Below, piece by piece: positions 8,004-18,065 of a stretch of DNA of 35,421 nt. The translations under genes and the position numbers were made by a program. The notes below the pieces were generated by a model, which worked only from the letters and a program-made list of their open reading frames with translations, did no database searches and was not told the origin of the DNA. Source of the DNA: Endomicrobiia bacterium (lineage in GTDB: Bacteria; Elusimicrobiota; Endomicrobiia; DTEH01); assembly GCA_025059805.1 (NCBI GenBank), contig JANXDG010000014.1:1-35421 (forward strand), read 5' to 3'. The number at the start of each line of letters is the position of its first letter. Within the stretch, counting starts at the first letter, position 1.

Positions 8004-8588
8004 TTAGAATATAGGTCTTTCTTCGCGACGAAGTAATCTTTGGATGTTACCTTTATGACGCCATATAATAACAATTGCTGATATAACAAAAAAAGTTGTA
8101 AAATATCCAAACCTGTGTCGGTATAGGATTATACTAAATACTATAAAAGTAAAAACTGAAAAAATTGATGATATAGATACTATATGAGTTAGCAAAAAGA
8201 CTATGCCGAAAGAAATTACTAAAATTAAACAAAGCAATTCTGAAAAAGCAAATGTTGCACCAAAAAAAGTGGCTACACCTTTTCCTCCGCGGAAAAATAA
8301 AAAAATAGAACCAATATGTCCCAAAATCGCTGTAAACATTATAACAGGTATTAAATTGTCAGTTAAATAGTATTTTGCTATCCACACTGGAATAGCTCCT
8401 TTGAGAAAGTCAACAACAAAAGTAATAATTCCTAAGGTAATCCCAGCAGTACGTATAACATTAGTTGTACCGGGATTTCCCGATCCTATCTTTCTTATAT
8501 CTGTTCCTCTAAATAACTTTGTTAAAATGAACGCTGTTGGAATACTGCCTAAGATATACGAGAATAAAATAATAAATAAAATTTTCAT
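8004..8588 (-). CDS. plsY: Glycerol-3-phosphate acyltransferase PlsY
   Basis: This 194-residue integral membrane protein carries the PlsY motifs GSIPTAFI near residue 14, the GSGNPGTTNVIRTAG block near residues 36-50, and FRGGKGVATFFG near residues 98-109. PlsY transfers an acyl group from acyl-phosphate to sn-glycerol-3-phosphate, giving lysophosphatidate. Its ATG overlaps the pgsA stop by one base (TAATG), an arrangement typical of translational coupling. Confidence 0.96.
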   Translation of the reverse strand: MKILFIILFSYILGSIPTAFILTKLFRGTDIRKIGSGNPGTTNVIRTAGITLGIITFVVDFLKGAIPVWIAKYYLTDNLIPVIMFTAILGHIGSIFLFFRGGKGVATFFGATFAFSELLCLILVISFGIVFLLTHIVSISSIFSVFTFIVFSIILYRHRFGYFTTFFVISAIVIIWRHKGNIQRLLRREERPIF

Positions 8589-9130
8589 TACCTTTGATAC
8601 AATTTTCTAGCGTGCGATATATAATCTATCAGTGAACCTATAGCAAAAACTGAGGTTAAGAAAAAAAGTTCGTGAATTATTTCATTAATAATTTCCCATT
8701 GTGTATATGTATTAATAATAACGGATAAAATTGTAATCATTTCAAGACCGATAGAAACTTTACCGAGGAACCTAGGTTTTGTATCTAAATTAGCAGTATG
8801 TTGATATGTTATTATCCAACCAGCGATTACAAGAGCTTCTCGTATAATTATTATACCAAAAAACCACCAAGGTATATAGTTGCGAAACATCAGGACTATA
8901 ATCACAGAAATTACAAATGTTTTATCAGCAAGGGGATCAAGGAAACTACCGAATTTAGTCCTCTGTTTTAATACACGTGCAAAAAATCCATCTAGGAAGT
9001 CTGTCATTATGCAAATGGTTAAACTAAGAATTGATATTCCCAGTTTTTTATTTAAGAATGTTACAATGAATAAAACTGTGAAACAAATACGAAGAATTGA
9101 TAACAAATTAGGTATGGTAATAATATGCAT
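8588..9130 (-). CDS. pgsA: CDP-diacylglycerol-glycerol-3-phosphate 3-phosphatidyltransferase
   Basis: The 180-residue membrane protein has the full CDP-alcohol phosphatidyltransferase signature, D-x2-D-G-x2-A-R-x8-G-x3-D-x3-D, seen as DFLDGFFAR followed by GSFLDPLADK (about residues 44-69). It makes phosphatidylglycerol phosphate from CDP-diacylglycerol and glycerol-3-phosphate. The family also includes phosphatidylserine synthase and other members, but the length, N-terminus (IPNLLSILRI) and plsY/gpsA context favour PgsA. Confidence 0.92.
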   Translation of the reverse strand: MHIITIPNLLSILRICFTVLFIVTFLNKKLGISILSLTICIMTDFLDGFFARVLKQRTKFGSFLDPLADKTFVISVIIVLMFRNYIPWWFFGIIIIREALVIAGWIITYQHTANLDTKPRFLGKVSIGLEMITILSVIINTYTQWEIINEIIHELFFLTSVFAIGSLIDYISHARKLYQR

Positions 9131-9135
9131 ATCTT

Positions 9136-10389
9136 TTACTTTCTTATTAGTTGAAGAAGTTTGCTATAAAAAGTTTTTGTAGTTCTAATTTTCAAAACGA
9201 ATATACCATCTTTTACACTATTAGAAATTATTTTGCAATGTTTATATATCAATCCAAGAGTGTTATAATCATCATGTTTGATTTTGACAGTTTTTAAAAC
9301 ATAAAATTTGCTTAATATTGTTTCAATCTTTCGCAAAAGAAAATCAATACCAAAACCTGTTTTTGCAGAAATTACTATTTTCTGTTGACTATTATTAAGA
9401 TACATTCTTTTGATTTTCTCAGGTAATAAATCTATTTTATTGTATACTTTGACAATCGGAATGTCGGTAATTCCAATTTGTTGTAGAATTTCTTGTACCA
9501 GTACCTCCCTTTGTTGATAATCTTCTGAGGTTAAGTCAACTACTTCAAGTAACAAAGTTGCATCTTTTACTATCTCTAATGTTGACCGAAAACTTTCTAT
9601 AAGATGATGTGGAAGTTTATTAATAAACCCAACAGTATCAATTATTAAAACCTCAGTTCCTTTAGGCAATTGTAGTTTTCTAATTAATGGATCTAAAGTT
9701 GCAAAAAGTTTATCATCTGCATATGCCTGACTAGATTTAAGTAATGTATTAAATAAGGTTGACTTGCCAGAATTAGTATATCCTATGATAGCAACAAGTG
9801 GAATATTAGATTCTATTCGTAATTTTTTTTGTTCAGTACGTGCTTTAGTTACTTTTTCAAGTTCTTCTTTAATCTTTTCAATTCGTAACATAATTTTACG
9901 GCGATCATATTCAAGTTTAGTTTCTCCAGGACCCCTTGTACCTATACCGCCAACCTGGTTATCCATGTGGATACCTTTCTGTGTAAGACGAGGTAACATA
10001 TATTGTAGTTGAGCAAGTTCTACTTGTAGTTGTGCTTCTTTTGTATGTGCTCGTTGTGCAAATATATCTAGTATTAATCTCGTTCTATCGACAATTTTTG
10101 CATTGATAATTTTTTCAAGATTCCTTATTTGGGCAGGTGTCAGTTCATTGTCAAAGACTACTGTCCTTATGTTAAATTTTTCTACAAAATTTCCTATTTC
10201 TTCTGCTTTACCTTTTCCTATATAATATGCAGGGTCAATTTTATCACGTTTCACTAAAAATGAGTGTATTACTACGCCCTGTGCTGTAGAAACAAGGCTC
10301 GCAAGTTCGTAAAGTGACTTATACGTATTTTTAATTTCCTCTTTTCCATGTAGCTTTATAGCAGTACCAACAGTTACAACTTTTTCCAT
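9136..10389 (-). CDS. hflX: GTPase HflX
   Basis: The 417-residue protein has the HflX N-terminal domain with YYIGKGKAEEIG and VVFDNELTPAQIRNLE, then the glycine-rich GGIGTRGPGETKLEYDRRK linker near residues 147-165. The Ras-like G domain follows: GYTNSGKST as the P loop, DTVGFINKLPHHLIESFRST as G3, and NKID as G4. HflX binds the ribosome and in several bacteria splits stalled or heat-damaged ribosomes. It follows miaA by 11 bases, echoing the miaA-hfq-hflX order known in proteobacteria, but no hfq is present. Confidence 0.96.
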   Translation of the reverse strand: MEKVVTVGTAIKLHGKEEIKNTYKSLYELASLVSTAQGVVIHSFLVKRDKIDPAYYIGKGKAEEIGNFVEKFNIRTVVFDNELTPAQIRNLEKIINAKIVDRTRLILDIFAQRAHTKEAQLQVELAQLQYMLPRLTQKGIHMDNQVGGIGTRGPGETKLEYDRRKIMLRIEKIKEELEKVTKARTEQKKLRIESNIPLVAIIGYTNSGKSTLFNTLLKSSQAYADDKLFATLDPLIRKLQLPKGTEVLIIDTVGFINKLPHHLIESFRSTLEIVKDATLLLEVVDLTSEDYQQREVLVQEILQQIGITDIPIVKVYNKIDLLPEKIKRMYLNNSQQKIVISAKTGFGIDFLLRKIETILSKFYVLKTVKIKHDDYNTLGLIYKHCKIISNSVKDGIFVLKIRTTKTFYSKLLQLIRK

Positions 10390-10400
10390 ACAAGTTGGCC

Positions 10401-11357
10401 CTATTGTGGATTAGAATTTATAATATTTAAAACATTTCTAGTAATTTGTTTTAACGTCAGGCCATCACAGTTAATCCAATTGATTCTATTATCTTTTTTA
10501 AACCATGTTATTTGCCTTTTGATGTATGCTAATGTATCCTTAATTATCATATTTTCCATAGTTTCAAATGAGATTTCATTTTTTAAAAATTTTATTACCC
10601 AGTTGTATCCAATGGAACTAAACACAGGAGATTTTTCTGATACACCTTTTGAGATTAATTCTTGTGTTTCTTCTAACATACCATTTTGTAACATCCACTT
10701 TGTACGCAGATGAACTCGCTGAACTAATTGTTGTTTATTAAGATATAATCCTATCAATAAAATATCAAAATTCTTAATCGGCGGATGTTGTTTTATTAAT
10801 TCAGTAAAAGTTTTTCCAGTTTTTAATATGATTTCAATTGAACGTATTATTCTATGGATATTATTTGGGTGAACTTGGCTTGCTCTTACGGGATCTAACT
10901 GTTTTAACATATTGAAAAGATAATCTTTCCCATAAGACGATGCGAGATTCATAAGATGTTCTCTTAATTTTTGGTCACGTGCTGGCAATAATGAGATGCC
11001 ATCAGTTAAAGTTTTTATATATAATCCTGTTCCACCAACAATTAAAGGTTTTACCCCTTTATTCGAAATTTTTTTAATTAACCATGTTGAATCATTAAAA
11101 AATTTACCAGCATCGTATTGTTGGTCAGGTTCTAAAAAATCTACTAGATGATAAGGTATTCCTTTGTATAGATATACAATTTCACCATTGTAATTAGACC
11201 ATTTACCCAAAGGTTTGTTAGTACCAATGTTTAAATATTTATAGACCTGTCTAGAATCAGCAGAAATGATTTCTAAGGATAGTTGTTTACTTAGTTCAAT
11301 AGCAACTTCGGTTTTCCCAGCAGCAGTCGGTCCAACAATTGCAACAATTTTGCTCAT
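10401..11357 (-). CDS. miaA: tRNA dimethylallyltransferase
   Basis: The 318-residue protein has the P loop GPTAAGKTEVAIEL near residue 8, DSRQVYKYLNIGTNKP near residues 35-50 and VGGTGLYIKTLTDG near residues 107-120. It isopentenylates A37 of tRNAs that read codons beginning with U. The product is the substrate of MiaB, which is encoded upstream in the same run. The start codon overlaps the mutL stop (ATGA). Confidence 0.96.
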   Translation of the reverse strand: MSKIVAIVGPTAAGKTEVAIELSKQLSLEIISADSRQVYKYLNIGTNKPLGKWSNYNGEIVYLYKGIPYHLVDFLEPDQQYDAGKFFNDSTWLIKKISNKGVKPLIVGGTGLYIKTLTDGISLLPARDQKLREHLMNLASSYGKDYLFNMLKQLDPVRASQVHPNNIHRIIRSIEIILKTGKTFTELIKQHPPIKNFDILLIGLYLNKQQLVQRVHLRTKWMLQNGMLEETQELISKGVSEKSPVFSSIGYNWVIKFLKNEISFETMENMIIKDTLAYIKRQITWFKKDNRINWINCDGLTLKQITRNVLNIINSNPQ

Positions 11358-13084
11358 TTTTTTCTCATAAACATTTTTTCAATTTTGTCAAAATCGAATT
11401 TAACTATTGTAGGTCTTCCGTGAGGACAAAAAAATGGTTGTTCACATTTCGCAATATCCAGTAATAATTTGTTAACTTCAGATAAAGTTAGAAGTTCATT
11501 TGCTTTTATTGCTGCACGACACGCACTACGTATAATACGTTCTTTCGGTGTGATGGTTTCCATTTCTGTTTTAATATCATCAAGTAGAAGTTCTACAAAT
11601 TTTGCAACATAGTCTCTCACATCAGTTACATTGAATATTGAAGGTATAGAATAAAAGCCTATAGAAGTTTTCCCTGTAACCGTTATTTCAAAACCTAACT
11701 TATTAATCTCCTCAACATACGGTTTAATAGCTTCAAAATCTGAAGAAGAAAGTTCTAAATTAACAGGGAAAAGCAATTTCTGTATTGATATTTTTTCAGC
11801 ATTCATAAATTTCTCAAATAATATCCGTTCACTTGCAGCATGTTGATCCATCATTACTAATCCTTCAGATGTTTCAAATAATAAATATGTTCTGTGCAAT
11901 TGTCCAAGATAAACATAATCCTTTAATCCTATGTTTTTTAAATCACCGGCAGATTTTTCTTGTTGTAAAGTTAATTCCATTGTTTGCTCTATAGTACCTT
12001 TTTGCTGTATCTTTTTATTAGAAATCAATATATCTTGAGATTCAAAAGAAGAACTTACGTGTTGTGTATGTTTGATGTTTATTACTACTTGTTTGTAGTA
12101 GTTATTTATACTTTTCCTTACCTGTTCCTTTAAAATGTTATAAATATATTCTTCATCATTGAACTTAATCACTCGTTTAGTTGGGTGAACATTAACATCG
12201 ACCATGTTGCTAGGTATTTCAATAAAGATTATACCAACAGGATGACGACCAGTTGGTAACATATCTCTATAGGCATCATATAAAGTTTGCGATAACATTC
12301 TTGAAATTACTGGTCTATTGTTGACAAAAAACAGTTGCAAAGTTTTGTTTACTTGACTGTATTCAACAGGGCTTACAAAACCGAATATACTCATTTCATT
12401 AGTCTTATAATGAAAGGATATTAAGTTATCAGATAAGTCTTTCTTAATGACTTCCTTGATTCTATCCTGAATTTCGTTTGAAGGTTTCACTGAGAATACT
12501 AATTCATTGTCCGAGTAAAGGTTAAAACCGATGTTAGGAAACGCAATAGTATATTCTTCAATAGTTCGGATGATGTGTATTTTTTCAGTATAATCTGTTT
12601 TTAGAAATTTTAATCTAGCTGGAACATTGTAAAAAAGATCTTTTACTTCAACCATAGTACCATTGTTTGCTGCACATTCGGTAATATCAATAGTCTCTCC
12701 ACCATGAATTATTAACTTATATCCAACTAAAGAATCAGCCGTCTTAGTGATAATCGTTGTTTTTGAAACATTTACAATAGATGACAGAGCTTCTCCACGA
12801 AATCCAAGTGTAGATAGTTTGTATATATCATCAAAAGATTCAATTTTACTTGTAGCATGAGGTTTTATCGATAACATAAGGTCATCTTTTGTCATACCTG
12901 AACCGTTGTCAATTACTCTGATAAGTTTTTTACCGGAAGAAACGATTTCTATACTAATTTCAGTGGATGAAGCATCAATAGAATTTTCTATTAACTCTTT
13001 GACAACGTTTGACGGACGCTCAATAACTTCACCTGCAGCAATTCGTGTATAAACTTCTGGTGGTAAAAGTTTTATTTTGTTCAC
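11354..13084 (-). CDS. mutL: DNA mismatch repair protein MutL, endonuclease type
   Basis: The 576-residue protein has a GHKL ATPase N-terminus (IAAGEVIERPSNVVKELIEN, DNGSGM, TLGFRGEALSSI). The C-terminal domain contains DQHAASERILFE, matching the DQHA(x)2E(x)4E endonuclease motif. It also has the ACRAAIKA and CPHGRPT metal-site motifs. This indicates a nicking MutL, consistent with the absence of mutH. The reading frame begins with GTG at 13084, 9 bases after the PilZ gene, with only a weak ribosome site (GAGAT). MutS is encoded just upstream. Confidence 0.96.
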   Translation of the reverse strand: MNKIKLLPPEVYTRIAAGEVIERPSNVVKELIENSIDASSTEISIEIVSSGKKLIRVIDNGSGMTKDDLMLSIKPHATSKIESFDDIYKLSTLGFRGEALSSIVNVSKTTIITKTADSLVGYKLIIHGGETIDITECAANNGTMVEVKDLFYNVPARLKFLKTDYTEKIHIIRTIEEYTIAFPNIGFNLYSDNELVFSVKPSNEIQDRIKEVIKKDLSDNLISFHYKTNEMSIFGFVSPVEYSQVNKTLQLFFVNNRPVISRMLSQTLYDAYRDMLPTGRHPVGIIFIEIPSNMVDVNVHPTKRVIKFNDEEYIYNILKEQVRKSINNYYKQVVINIKHTQHVSSSFESQDILISNKKIQQKGTIEQTMELTLQQEKSAGDLKNIGLKDYVYLGQLHRTYLLFETSEGLVMMDQHAASERILFEKFMNAEKISIQKLLFPVNLELSSSDFEAIKPYVEEINKLGFEITVTGKTSIGFYSIPSIFNVTDVRDYVAKFVELLLDDIKTEMETITPKERIIRSACRAAIKANELLTLSEVNKLLLDIAKCEQPFFCPHGRPTIVKFDFDKIEKMFMRKK

Positions 13085-13093
13085 AGTAATATC

Positions 13094-13465
13094 TCACATA
13101 TCTTCTTTTAAATGTTTTTCAACAAATTCTTTAATTTGTTCTCTGTCTCTTTTTGTTATCTTAATAAACTCTAAACCCATACTGTATGTATTTTCGTGTT
13201 CCTTTATCCAAACAACTTTTGCTTTTATATTATTAGTAAAAAGATTGTGTAATGAAATTTTAATATTTACTCTTGTTCCAACATCAATCTTTTTAAATAC
13301 AAGTATTCCTAATCCACCAGAAGACAAGTTAAGTAAAATACCAGGTATAAGTATGTCATCATTATTGTACTTAATTTGTATAGGGACACCAAGATGATAG
13401 ACATTTAACCTTTTATATTTTCTTCTTTTCGGTCCCGGATATTTTGCTCTGTTAATCGTTTCCAT
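13094..13465 (-). CDS. PilZ domain protein (c-di-GMP receptor type)
   Basis: The 123-residue protein is a stand-alone PilZ domain. It has an arginine-rich RxxxR motif (RRKYKR, about residues 14-19) and NLSSGGLGI near residues 47-55, matching the D/NxSxxG motif. Together these bind cyclic di-GMP in characterised PilZ proteins. Its start lies inside the 3' end of mutS, giving a 61-base overlap that includes the RRKYKR codons. A shorter start would delete the binding motif, so the overlap is probably real. The output of this domain, between mutS and mutL, is unknown. Confidence 0.85.
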   Translation of the reverse strand: METINRAKYPGPKRRKYKRLNVYHLGVPIQIKYNNDDILIPGILLNLSSGGLGILVFKKIDVGTRVNIKISLHNLFTNNIKAKVVWIKEHENTYSMGLEFIKITKRDREQIKEFVEKHLKEDM

Positions 13466-16104
13466 TGTTTTATCAAGTCAAAAGCTTCTAAAGGAGTTAT
13501 TTTATTTATATCAATTTTTTCTATCTCTTCCAATATTTCTTCCATAAAAAAGTTTTTGAAATTCTGATAATCTGTTAAGCTCAGTGTTAATTGTTGTGAT
13601 TTACTATCTAGTGCGGCATCAACTGTAACTGCAGAGTTTAGTAAATATTTAAGTAATACTTCCGCTCTTTTAATAACCGACTGTGGTATACCTGCAAGTT
13701 TTGCAACATGAATTCCATAGGATTTATCAGAACAGCCAGGTTGTACCTTATATAAAAAAACAATTTCGTCTTTTAATTCCTTTACAGCAACATTGTAATT
13801 TTTAATCCCAGAATATTTTTCTTCAAGTTCAGTAAGTTCAAAATAATGTGTAGCGAAAAGTGTTTTAGGACAGCGAGTTTTTGAATGCCAGTTTAGTTTA
13901 TTAACAAGATGTTCAATTACTGACCATGCAATTGAGATACCATCATATGTAGATGTACCTCTTCCTATTTCGTCTAGGATTATTAAACTTCTATCAGTAG
14001 CATTATGTAAGATATTAGCAGTTTCTTGCATTTCTACCATAAATGTTGAAAGTCCTTTTGCAAGATAATCAGCTGCACCTATACGAGCAAAAATTCTATC
14101 CACTACTCCAATTCTTGCATATTCTGCTGGTACAAAACTTCCAACTTGTGCCATAATTACACATAAAGCTACTTGACGAATATATGTTGATTTACCAGCC
14201 ATGTTAGGACCGGTAATAATTATGAGTTTTATTTCATCTCCGTCTATATAAAGATCGTTAGGTATAAACTTTCCCTTGGGTAGAATTCTTTCAACTACAG
14301 GATGGCGGGAAGATTTCAATTCTATTACTGTTGAATCATCAATAACCGGTTTGCAATAATTATTGTTACGTGCTATCTCTGCGAAATTGCTGAACACATC
14401 TATCTGTGCTATTTTGTTGCTGAGATTATATAACTTTTGTGAAAAGCCTGCAAGTTGTTCCATAATTTCATTAAATAAATGTTCTTCCAATCGTAAAATT
14501 TTTTCTTCCGCAGATAGTATTTTGTCTTCAAACTCTTTCAATTCTTGAGTTGTAAACCTTTCAGCGTTTTTCAAAGTTTGTTTTCTAATATATTCTTTTG
14601 GTACTAAATGTAAGTTACTCCTTGTAATCTCAATATAATACCCAAAAACTGAATTATAACCGACTTTAAGAGACGCAATTCCAGTTTTTTGCCGCTGCTC
14701 TTCTTGATAGTTTAACAACCATTCCTTAGATGATGAATAAAACTGTTTTAATTCATCTAATTCTTTATTATATCCGGGATTAATAACATTCCCCTTTTTT
14801 ATATCAGCAGGTGCGTCAGGATTTATACTTTTGGATATCAGTTCTACAACTTCATCAGTATTGTCTAGATTTAAAAGATCAGAAAATATATCATCTGTAA
14901 TATTCAGCTGACTATATACTATCATTTGCTGCATAAGTGATTTTAACTCAGGAACGATAATGAGCGAATCTTTTAATGCGAGTAAATCTTTTGGTGTTGC
15001 AGTTTTGATTGTTATTCTATTAGTAATACGTTCTATATCATTTATTAATTTTAACTTTTCTCTTATTTGTCGTCTCAAGTAATCGTTTAAGTAAAAAAGT
15101 TCTACTATGGAATGTCGCTTGTTAATTTCTTTAGTATCCAACAGAGGTTTAATAAGCCAATTACGTAATAATCTAGCTCCTAACGAAGTTTGTGTATCGT
15201 CTAAAACATCTAAAAGTGTATTCTTTTCTGTTCTGTCATATAAATTTTCGACAAGTTCCAAATTTCTTATACAAGTGTTGTCAAGAAACATATAATTATC
15301 TAAATTGTAAATCTTAATAGGTTTAAGGTTAGGTAATAATCTCTTTTGTGTACGTTCAAGATATTCAAATAATCCTCCAATTGCAGAAAGTATAACTGTA
15401 TGTTTTTGAGAATCAATTCCAAAAGTTTCAAGCGAGTAAACTTTATACATTTGTTTGATTTTTTCTTCAGCAGTAGACGAATCAAAATGCCAATCGTCTA
15501 ACAATTCAATATGTATGTCTTTATATTGTTTGATTATTTTTGATATCAAATCTTGTTGACTTACTTTAGCAACAACTTCTGAAGGTGAAATATGTATAAG
15601 TTCATCTAAAACTTTTAATAATAGTTTATCTTCAAATTGTGTAACAAAAAAATCACCAGTTGAAATATCAATATATGCGATACCAATATGATATGTTTTC
15701 GTTTCTATAATATTGAGTGCTAATAGATAATTATTTTTTTTAGAATTAAGTAAGTTTTCTTCAATAATAGTACCTGGGGTGATAATTCTTACAACTTCAC
15801 GTTTCACAACACCTTTTGCAAGTTTAGGATCTTCCACTTGTTCACATACAGCAACTTTAAATCCCTGGTTTAAGAGTTTTGCAATATAGTTATTAACACT
15901 ATGGAATGGGACACCACACATAGGTACATCCTGACGTTTAGTAAGTACAACACCTAAAACAGGCGAGGCTTTTATCGCATCCTCGCCGAACATTTCATAA
16001 AAATCTCCCAGGCGAAACAATAGAATACAATCCTTGTACTGTTTTTTTATCTGCTGGTATTGTCGCATTAATGGTGTCAAGTTGATGTTAATATTGTCTA
16101 TCAT
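13405..16104 (-). CDS. mutS: DNA mismatch repair protein MutS
   Basis: At 899 residues it is full-length MutS. The N-terminus carries the mismatch-binding F-x-E motif (GDFYEMFGEDA, about residues 32-42) and MCGVPFHS. The C-terminal ABC-type ATPase has GPNMAGKSTYIRQ (Walker A), FMVEMQETA (signature) and IILDEIGRGTSTYDG (Walker B). It recognises mispairs and recruits MutL, encoded one gene downstream. The ATG overlaps the miaB stop (ATGA), and the last 61 bases are shared with the PilZ gene in another frame. Confidence 0.97.
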   Translation of the reverse strand: MIDNININLTPLMRQYQQIKKQYKDCILLFRLGDFYEMFGEDAIKASPVLGVVLTKRQDVPMCGVPFHSVNNYIAKLLNQGFKVAVCEQVEDPKLAKGVVKREVVRIITPGTIIEENLLNSKKNNYLLALNIIETKTYHIGIAYIDISTGDFFVTQFEDKLLLKVLDELIHISPSEVVAKVSQQDLISKIIKQYKDIHIELLDDWHFDSSTAEEKIKQMYKVYSLETFGIDSQKHTVILSAIGGLFEYLERTQKRLLPNLKPIKIYNLDNYMFLDNTCIRNLELVENLYDRTEKNTLLDVLDDTQTSLGARLLRNWLIKPLLDTKEINKRHSIVELFYLNDYLRRQIREKLKLINDIERITNRITIKTATPKDLLALKDSLIIVPELKSLMQQMIVYSQLNITDDIFSDLLNLDNTDEVVELISKSINPDAPADIKKGNVINPGYNKELDELKQFYSSSKEWLLNYQEEQRQKTGIASLKVGYNSVFGYYIEITRSNLHLVPKEYIRKQTLKNAERFTTQELKEFEDKILSAEEKILRLEEHLFNEIMEQLAGFSQKLYNLSNKIAQIDVFSNFAEIARNNNYCKPVIDDSTVIELKSSRHPVVERILPKGKFIPNDLYIDGDEIKLIIITGPNMAGKSTYIRQVALCVIMAQVGSFVPAEYARIGVVDRIFARIGAADYLAKGLSTFMVEMQETANILHNATDRSLIILDEIGRGTSTYDGISIAWSVIEHLVNKLNWHSKTRCPKTLFATHYFELTELEEKYSGIKNYNVAVKELKDEIVFLYKVQPGCSDKSYGIHVAKLAGIPQSVIKRAEVLLKYLLNSAVTVDAALDSKSQQLTLSLTDYQNFKNFFMEEILEEIEKIDINKITPLEAFDLIKQWKRLTEQNIRDRKEENIKG

Positions 16105-17516
16105 GTTGTTGATACAGTAGAGTTTGTTAAAATTGAACCAGTTAAAGAATGTTTTTTTACACCTGTTATTTTAACAAAAGTGAATATTCCTGGTTTTAAT
16201 TTACCTTGTTTAACTGTTTTTACTTCAACAGTTTTATTTGACAAGGTTTTTGCTAACAAGTTATTTTTATTTGTTTGAGAAATAATTAACACTTCCTGTA
16301 TCGTATTGAAGTATCTTTTATTTTTGTTTCTTGCAATATCATCACAAAGCTTAAGTAATTCAAAATGTCTCCTTTCTTTTGTCTGTTTTGGAATATCATC
16401 TGGTAATTCTGCTGCTTTTGTACCCTGTCTCGGCGAATATTTAAATACAAAAGCGGAATCAAATTGTAACTCTTCCACTGCTTGCATAGTTTTCTTAAAA
16501 TCCTCTTCAGTTTCTGTAGGGAAACCAACAATTAAATCTGTAGTGATAGAAATTTCTGGTATTTCATATCGTATCATTTGTACGATTTCTTTATATTTTT
16601 CAACAGTGTAATTTCTATTCATTAGTTGTAAAATTCTGTTAGACCCTGACTGAAGCGGCAGATGTATATGCCGCGATATGTTTGGATATTTTTTTATAAC
16701 TTTTACAATATCATAATTCATATCTTTAGGATGATTTGTTAGAAATCTTATCCAGAACTTTTGTGTTGTGTTTAAATTAGCCACCAGTTCTAATAAATTA
16801 GCAAAACTAATAGTTTCAGTTTCGTTATTTATTACTGAACTGTAAAACGTAGACTGTGAACTATGAACTTTCATAACTTGACCTATATAAGAATTAACAT
16901 TTTGTCCTACTAGAACAATCTCTCGTACACCCAGATCAAGCAATGCTTTAACTTCTTGTAAAACATCTTCTGGATCACGTGATTTTTCTCTACCACGAAG
17001 ATATGGAACTACACAGTAGGAACAGAAATTATCACAACCGCTCATTATTGGAACAAACACAGATATTTTGTTGAATAAATTAAGATGCAGTTTACTTTTT
17101 GTGGTAGTAGATAAATCAAATGTACTATTTAACATTTCTGGCAAATATTCGTAATCTAACGGTCCGGCAATTATATCTATGAACGGAAATCTTTTTTGTA
17201 GTTCAAACTTAGCACGTTGTGCAAAACATCCGATTACTACAATTTTTGGTTTCTCAGCGCTATTTTTAGAAGTGGTTGTTTTAGTTTTTAATTTTTTTAA
17301 CTTGCCGATGAAAGATTGAGCTCTGTCTTCTGCATGTTGACGGACGGAACAAGTATTAACGATTATAACGTCTGCTAGAGTTATATCTTGTGTAATTTCA
17401 AAATTCCCACTTGTTATCAACATAGAAGCTATATATTCAGAATCTGCGACATTCATCTGGCAACCAAAGGTTTTAATAAATAGTTTTTGTGTTTCCATTT
17501 TTTCCAAAAATGGCAT
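16101..17516 (-). CDS. miaB: tRNA-2-methylthio-N6-dimethylallyladenosine synthase MiaB
   Basis: The 471-residue protein has an N-terminal UPF0004 domain with three cluster cysteines (FGCQMN, NTCSVR, GCFAQR). The radical-SAM motif CDNFCSYC follows, leading into VVPYLRGREKSRDPEDV, and a C-terminal TRAM domain closes it. It methylthiolates i6A37 on tRNA, completing the MiaA modification. The ATG at 17516 has no ribosome site. The ATG at 17498 is preceded by GGA and begins directly with METQKLFIKTFGC, so it may be the true start. Confidence 0.95.
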   Translation of the reverse strand: MPFLEKMETQKLFIKTFGCQMNVADSEYIASMLITSGNFEITQDITLADVIIVNTCSVRQHAEDRAQSFIGKLKKLKTKTTTSKNSAEKPKIVVIGCFAQRAKFELQKRFPFIDIIAGPLDYEYLPEMLNSTFDLSTTTKSKLHLNLFNKISVFVPIMSGCDNFCSYCVVPYLRGREKSRDPEDVLQEVKALLDLGVREIVLVGQNVNSYIGQVMKVHSSQSTFYSSVINNETETISFANLLELVANLNTTQKFWIRFLTNHPKDMNYDIVKVIKKYPNISRHIHLPLQSGSNRILQLMNRNYTVEKYKEIVQMIRYEIPEISITTDLIVGFPTETEEDFKKTMQAVEELQFDSAFVFKYSPRQGTKAAELPDDIPKQTKERRHFELLKLCDDIARNKNKRYFNTIQEVLIISQTNKNNLLAKTLSNKTVEVKTVKQGKLKPGIFTFVKITGVKKHSLTGSILTNSTVSTT

Positions 17517-17540
17517 ATTTTAGGGAATTAATGAGTTAGT

Positions 17541-18059
17541 TTAATATTCTATACTGTAAATTTGCTCTTTATTGATGAAATTTATAAGTTCTATTTTTCT
17601 TAGGTTAAAGTCTATAACAGCGAAACTCGGTGGGTAACCTTTTTTATCTTCTTTCTTAAGATGTCCGGGATTTACCCAGAGTATATCAGATTTCACTTCT
17701 ATGTTTGGTATATGTGTATGTCCGTATAATACAATATCAACCTGTTGTTTAGTAACTTTTTCTGGTCCGATATCGTCTGGATAATCATTTGTATGCGAAG
17801 TTGGCGTGTGTGTAATTAGAACTCTTGTGTTATTAAATTCTTTTATTATTCTGTGAGGTATATTTTTATCTCTGTAGTGTTCACAATAAACACCAGGCAC
17901 CCAGATAATTTCTTGAAACATATGTTTTACAACTTCAATATCTTCGCACTCGTCACCTAAAAAAATTAAAGTGTTTATATCATTAGATAATAGATAATTT
18001 GCTAATTCAGTGAGATATTCTAAATTACCATGTGTATCGCTTACTACTACAACCTTCAT
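17541..18059 (-). CDS. YfcE/MJ0936-type metallophosphoesterase
   Basis: The 172-residue protein contains the calcineurin-like metal ligands in order: SDTHGN at residues 7-12, FLGDECED near residues 33-40, a histidine in ITHTPTS, and YGHTHIPN near residues 111-118. The normal GNCD block is replaced by GVYCEH. Such enzymes are Mn2+-dependent phosphodiesterases with loosely defined substrates. It is the first gene of the long run toward lower coordinates, 63 bases after feoB. The promoter candidate leaves almost no 5' leader and no ribosome site is visible. Confidence 0.85.
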   Translation of the reverse strand: MKVVVVSDTHGNLEYLTELANYLLSNDINTLIFLGDECEDIEVVKHMFQEIIWVPGVYCEHYRDKNIPHRIIKEFNNTRVLITHTPTSHTNDYPDDIGPEKVTKQQVDIVLYGHTHIPNIEVKSDILWVNPGHLKKEDKKGYPPSFAVIDFNLRKIELINFINKEQIYSIEY

Positions 18060-18065
18060 TTTAAT

